Part shown: in pieces, positions 5,868 through 7,648 of the stretch
Layout: each line of letters begins with the position of its first letter
How positions within the stretch are numbered: the stretch's first letter is position 1
Source of the DNA: Thermoleophilia bacterium
GTDB taxonomy: Bacteria; Actinomycetota; Thermoleophilia; Miltoncostaeales; Miltoncostaeaceae
NCBI GenBank assembly: GCA_016463385.1
Contig: JAEMRL010000098.1
Location: 1-7,648, forward strand
Reading direction: 5' to 3'
Length of the DNA stretch: 7,648 nucleotides
Notes under the pieces: generated by a model
Told to the model about the DNA's origin: nothing
The model's input: the letters and a program-made list of their open reading frames with translations, nothing else
Databases searched by the model: none
Position numbers and translations under genes: made by a program

Positions 5868-6947
5868 GTGCGATCCGACGGTCCCTCCACGCGCGCGATC
5901 CTGCGCGTCCTCGCGGTGCTCGGCGCCGTGTTCGCGGCGCTCTGGCTGCTGTGGGTCTCGCGCGGAGTGATCACCTGGCTCGCGATCGGGGCCTTCCTCG
6001 CGGTCGCGATCAACCCCCTGGTGACGATCCTCCAGCGCCGCCTGCGCCTGCGCCGCGCCGGGGCGATCCTGGTCGTCTATCTCCTGCTCACGGCCATCGT
6101 GGCGGGGGCGGCCCTGCTGTTCGTGCCGCCGCTGATCGACGCCGGCGAGCAGGCCACCGAGGACGTGCCCGTCTACGTCGACCGGCTCGCCGAGTCGAGC
6201 CTCGTCCAGGAGCTCGACCAGGAGTACGGGGTGCTGGAGCGCCTCGAGGCCGAGGCGACCTCGGCGCTCGAGGGCATCGCCGGCCCGGACACGGCCTTCG
6301 AGCTGGCCTCGCGGGTGATCAACGGGCTGCTGGCCCTGGTGAGCATCGCGGTCATCTGCTTCCTGCTCAGCCTCTACGGGCCGCGGTTGCGCACCTGGGT
6401 GCTGGGCCTGGTGGAGGGCGAGCCGCACCAGCGCCTCGAGCGCGTCTGCGACCGCATCTACCGGGTGATCTCGGGCTATGTGCTCGGCATCCTGCTCGTG
6501 GCGACCACCGGCGGCTTCGCCGCCTGGGTCTTCCTCACGGCCCTCGGCGTGCCGTTCGCGCTGCTGCTGGCGTTCTGGGCGGGGCTCGCCTCGCTCATCC
6601 CGCTGGTCGGCGCGACCATCGGGGGCGTGCCCTACATCGCCGTGGCCTTCTTCCAGAGCTGGCAGGTCGGCGTCGCCGCGATCGCGTTCCTGATCGTCTA
6701 CCAGCAGATCGAGAACAACGTCTTCCAGCCGGTCATCCACCGCTTCACGGTGCAGCTCAACCCGCTCTGGATCATCCTGGCGGTGCTCGTCGGCGCGAAC
6801 GTCCTCGGCGTCTTCGGCGCCCTGATCGCCATCCCGGTGGCCGGCATCGCGCAGGTGCTGATCCAGGAGTGGTGGAGCACCCGGGCCGCGGGCACGCGTC
6901 CCGGCGGGCCCCTGGTCCCGATCGACGAGGCGTCCCCCGGACCCTGA
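5868..6947 (+). CDS. AI-2E family transporter (PerM/UPF0118-type membrane protein)
   Basis: The product is a polytopic membrane protein of 359 residues, the usual length for the AI-2E/PerM family. The family is named for the autoinducer-2 exporter TqsA, although many members have other or unknown substrates, including ions. Hydrophobic segments occur at about 12-30, 32-52, 66-88, 150-170, 203-248, 252-285 and 299-335. Between the third and fourth lies a polar, acidic stretch (about 92-145) typical of the family. Diagnostic motifs are AINPLVTILQRR (47-58), LIPLVGATIGGVPYIAVA (243-260), QQIENNVFQPVIHR (279-292) and VFGALIAIPVAG (315-326). I chose the GTG at 5868, 11 residues before the first membrane helix. 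The frame is open upstream to 5643, but that stretch is the antisense of PPK2. No strong ribosome binding site is visible at 5868, so the start is moderately certain. Confidence 0.9.
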   Translation: MRSDGPSTRAILRVLAVLGAVFAALWLLWVSRGVITWLAIGAFLAVAINPLVTILQRRLRLRRAGAILVVYLLLTAIVAGAALLFVPPLIDAGEQATEDVPVYVDRLAESSLVQELDQEYGVLERLEAEATSALEGIAGPDTAFELASRVINGLLALVSIAVICFLLSLYGPRLRTWVLGLVEGEPHQRLERVCDRIYRVISGYVLGILLVATTGGFAAWVFLTALGVPFALLLAFWAGLASLIPLVGATIGGVPYIAVAFFQSWQVGVAAIAFLIVYQQIENNVFQPVIHRFTVQLNPLWIILAVLVGANVLGVFGALIAIPVAGIAQVLIQEWWSTRAAGTRPGGPLVPIDEASPGP

Positions 6948-7125
6948 GTCCCGCTCGCCCGACTTTGGGGGCGTCCGTCTGCCGGGGTCCAATTGGACGC
7001 CGGCGCGTCGTCCAATTGGACCATCTCCCCGAAACGCCTGCAAAAGGGCCATCGGCGCTGGTCCGGAGCGCAGCCTCTCCGCCCGGGGCCGACGGATCCG
7101 CGGGGCGAAGCACTAGCATCGCCCC
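6948..7125. other. Intergenic region between AI-2E permease and mutS2
   Basis: I find no gene in this 178-nt gap. It contains a double palindrome at 6986-7022, a second short inverted repeat (6970-6976 with 6995-7001), and a TAGCAT -10-like element just before mutS2. The remainder (about 7023-7110) is GC-rich with no structure I can support beyond a short CGGATCCG palindrome at 7093-7100. No T-run terminator follows the permease gene. Confidence 0.6.
6986..7022. repeat. Paired GTCCAATTGGAC palindromes forming a 14-bp perfect inverted repeat
   Basis: The 12-bp palindrome GTCCAATTGGAC occurs at 6987-6998 and again at 7010-7021, with centres 23 bp apart. With one flanking base on each side the copies become GGTCCAATTGGACG and CGTCCAATTGGACC, which are exact reverse complements separated by 9 bp. 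The AATT core is unusual in this GC-rich sequence. The arrangement looks like an operator for a dimeric regulator binding twice, or a strong stem-loop in RNA. There is no T-run after it, which argues against an ordinary terminator. Its position 104 bp before the mutS2 start would suit upstream regulation. Confidence 0.85.
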
Positions 7126-7128
7126 GTG
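7114..7128 (+). promoter_or_regulatory. Candidate -10 element and leaderless start for mutS2
   Basis: TAGCAT (7114-7119) fits the TANNNT -10 consensus and ends 6 nt before the GTG at 7126, so transcription would begin at or next to the start codon. The TAG inside the hexamer is an in-frame stop, so no start further upstream is possible, and there is no ribosome binding site in between. The best -35-like sequence is CCGACG at 7089-7094, which is weak. Confidence 0.45.
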
Positions 7129-7648
7129 GACCCGCGGAGCGCCGAGCTGCTGGAGCTGCCCGTCGTCCGGGAGCGTCTCGGGGGCCTGACCTCGTTCGCC
7201 GGCGGGCGCGCCCTCGCCCTGGCTCTGACGCCCTCCGCCGACCCGGACGAGGTGGCCGGGCGCATCGCCCGCACCGAGGAGGCGCGGATCCTGCGCGACC
7301 GCGGGCTCAGCCCGCCCGGGGGCGCCTACGACATACGCGAGGCGGTGGCCCTGGCCGCCCGCGAGGCGACGCTCGACGCCGAGGCGCTCGCCGAGGTGCT
7401 CGCCACCCTCGCGATCTGGCGCGAGACCGCCGAGGCGATCGCCCCGCTCGACGACCTCGCGCCGCTGCGGGCCGCCGTGGTGGCCCAGCCGGTCGCGGCG
7501 AGCGCACGGCGGGTCGAGACCGCCCTCGAGCGGGCGCTGGACCCGCACGGGGGCCTGCTCGACACGGCCTCGCCCGAGCTCGCATCGGCCCGCCGGCGCC
7601 TCACCGCCGCGCGCCGCGCCGCCGCCGACCTGCTGCGCGAGCTGCAGG
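7126..7648 (+). CDS. mutS2: MutS2 family protein, N-terminal part (3' end beyond the window)
   Basis: The visible 174 residues match the N-terminal region of MutS2, a DNA-binding ATPase with a C-terminal Smr nuclease domain in full-length members. MutS2 is linked to control of recombination and, in some bacteria, to rescue of collided ribosomes. Supporting segments are the opening SAELLELPVVRERLGGLTSF, then GRALALALTPSADPDEV with TEEARILRDRG after it, GGAYDIREAVALAAREATLD, and the DPHGGLLDTASPELASARRR block that precedes the coiled clamp region. The ATPase Walker motifs and Smr domain would lie beyond the right edge, so the identification rests on the N-terminal core only. The GTG at 7126 is the first possible start, because an in-frame TAG lies at 7114-7116. 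No ribosome binding site is seen, in keeping with a leaderless message. Confidence 0.88.
   Translation, partial: MDPRSAELLELPVVRERLGGLTSFAGGRALALALTPSADPDEVAGRIARTEEARILRDRGLSPPGGAYDIREAVALAAREATLDAEALAEVLATLAIWRETAEAIAPLDDLAPLRAAVVAQPVAASARRVETALERALDPHGGLLDTASPELASARRRLTAARRAAADLLRELQ

Noticed and set aside
6986..7022. Double palindrome as an ordinary intrinsic terminator or a transposon end
   Set aside because: No T-run follows it, and no transposase, target-site duplication or matching second end is present in the window.
5823..7052. 409-codon minus-strand open frame opposite the permease
   Set aside because: Its hydrophilic D/R/H-rich translation is the mirror of a membrane protein. 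The plus strand carries clear AI-2E family motifs.

Overview
The window is very GC-rich, and third codon positions in the genes are almost always G or C. It holds eight genes that I accept, in three divergent or convergent blocks. The gene content fits a high-GC actinobacterium: an ECF sigma factor paired with an RskA-type membrane anti-sigma factor, a short PPK2 polyphosphate kinase, an AI-2E-family membrane protein and a MutS2 homologue. I would guess a deep actinobacterial class such as Thermoleophilia, because MutS2 is uncommon in the classical Actinomycetes. That placement is inference from gene content and composition only.

Bases 1-2086 plus the gene ending at 2087 form a minus-strand block, read from high to low coordinates. 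It begins with a two-domain SDR/DUF2867 protein (3565-2087). An unrecognised helical protein made of three diverged repeats (2068-1352) follows 18 nt later. After a gap containing a candidate ECF-type promoter come the ECF sigma factor (1173-592) and its RskA-like anti-sigma factor (595 to beyond the left edge). The last two overlap by 4 bp and are a standard regulatory pair.

On the plus strand, and divergent from the SDR gene, an FAD-dependent oxidoreductase (3618-4562) overlaps a small conserved membrane protein (4559-4999) by 4 bp. The 52-nt gap between the divergent genes carries two TANNNT -10-like elements that overlap in opposite directions. A polyphosphate kinase 2 gene on the minus strand (5788-5015) converges on this pair over a 15-nt gap with a GC-rich hairpin. 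PPK2 is divergent from an AI-2E-family permease gene (5868-6947).

The 178-nt gap at 6948-7125 holds the most unusual non-coding structure. Two copies of the 12-bp palindrome GTCCAATTGGAC are arranged as a perfect 14-bp inverted repeat, AT-cored in an otherwise GC-rich sequence. It lies upstream of a mutS2 gene (7126 to the right edge) whose start appears to be leaderless. I see no RNA genes, CRISPR arrays, insertion sequences or phage genes. Most of the window is ordinary chromosome. The best leads are the paired palindromes, the three-repeat protein and the promoter geometry.
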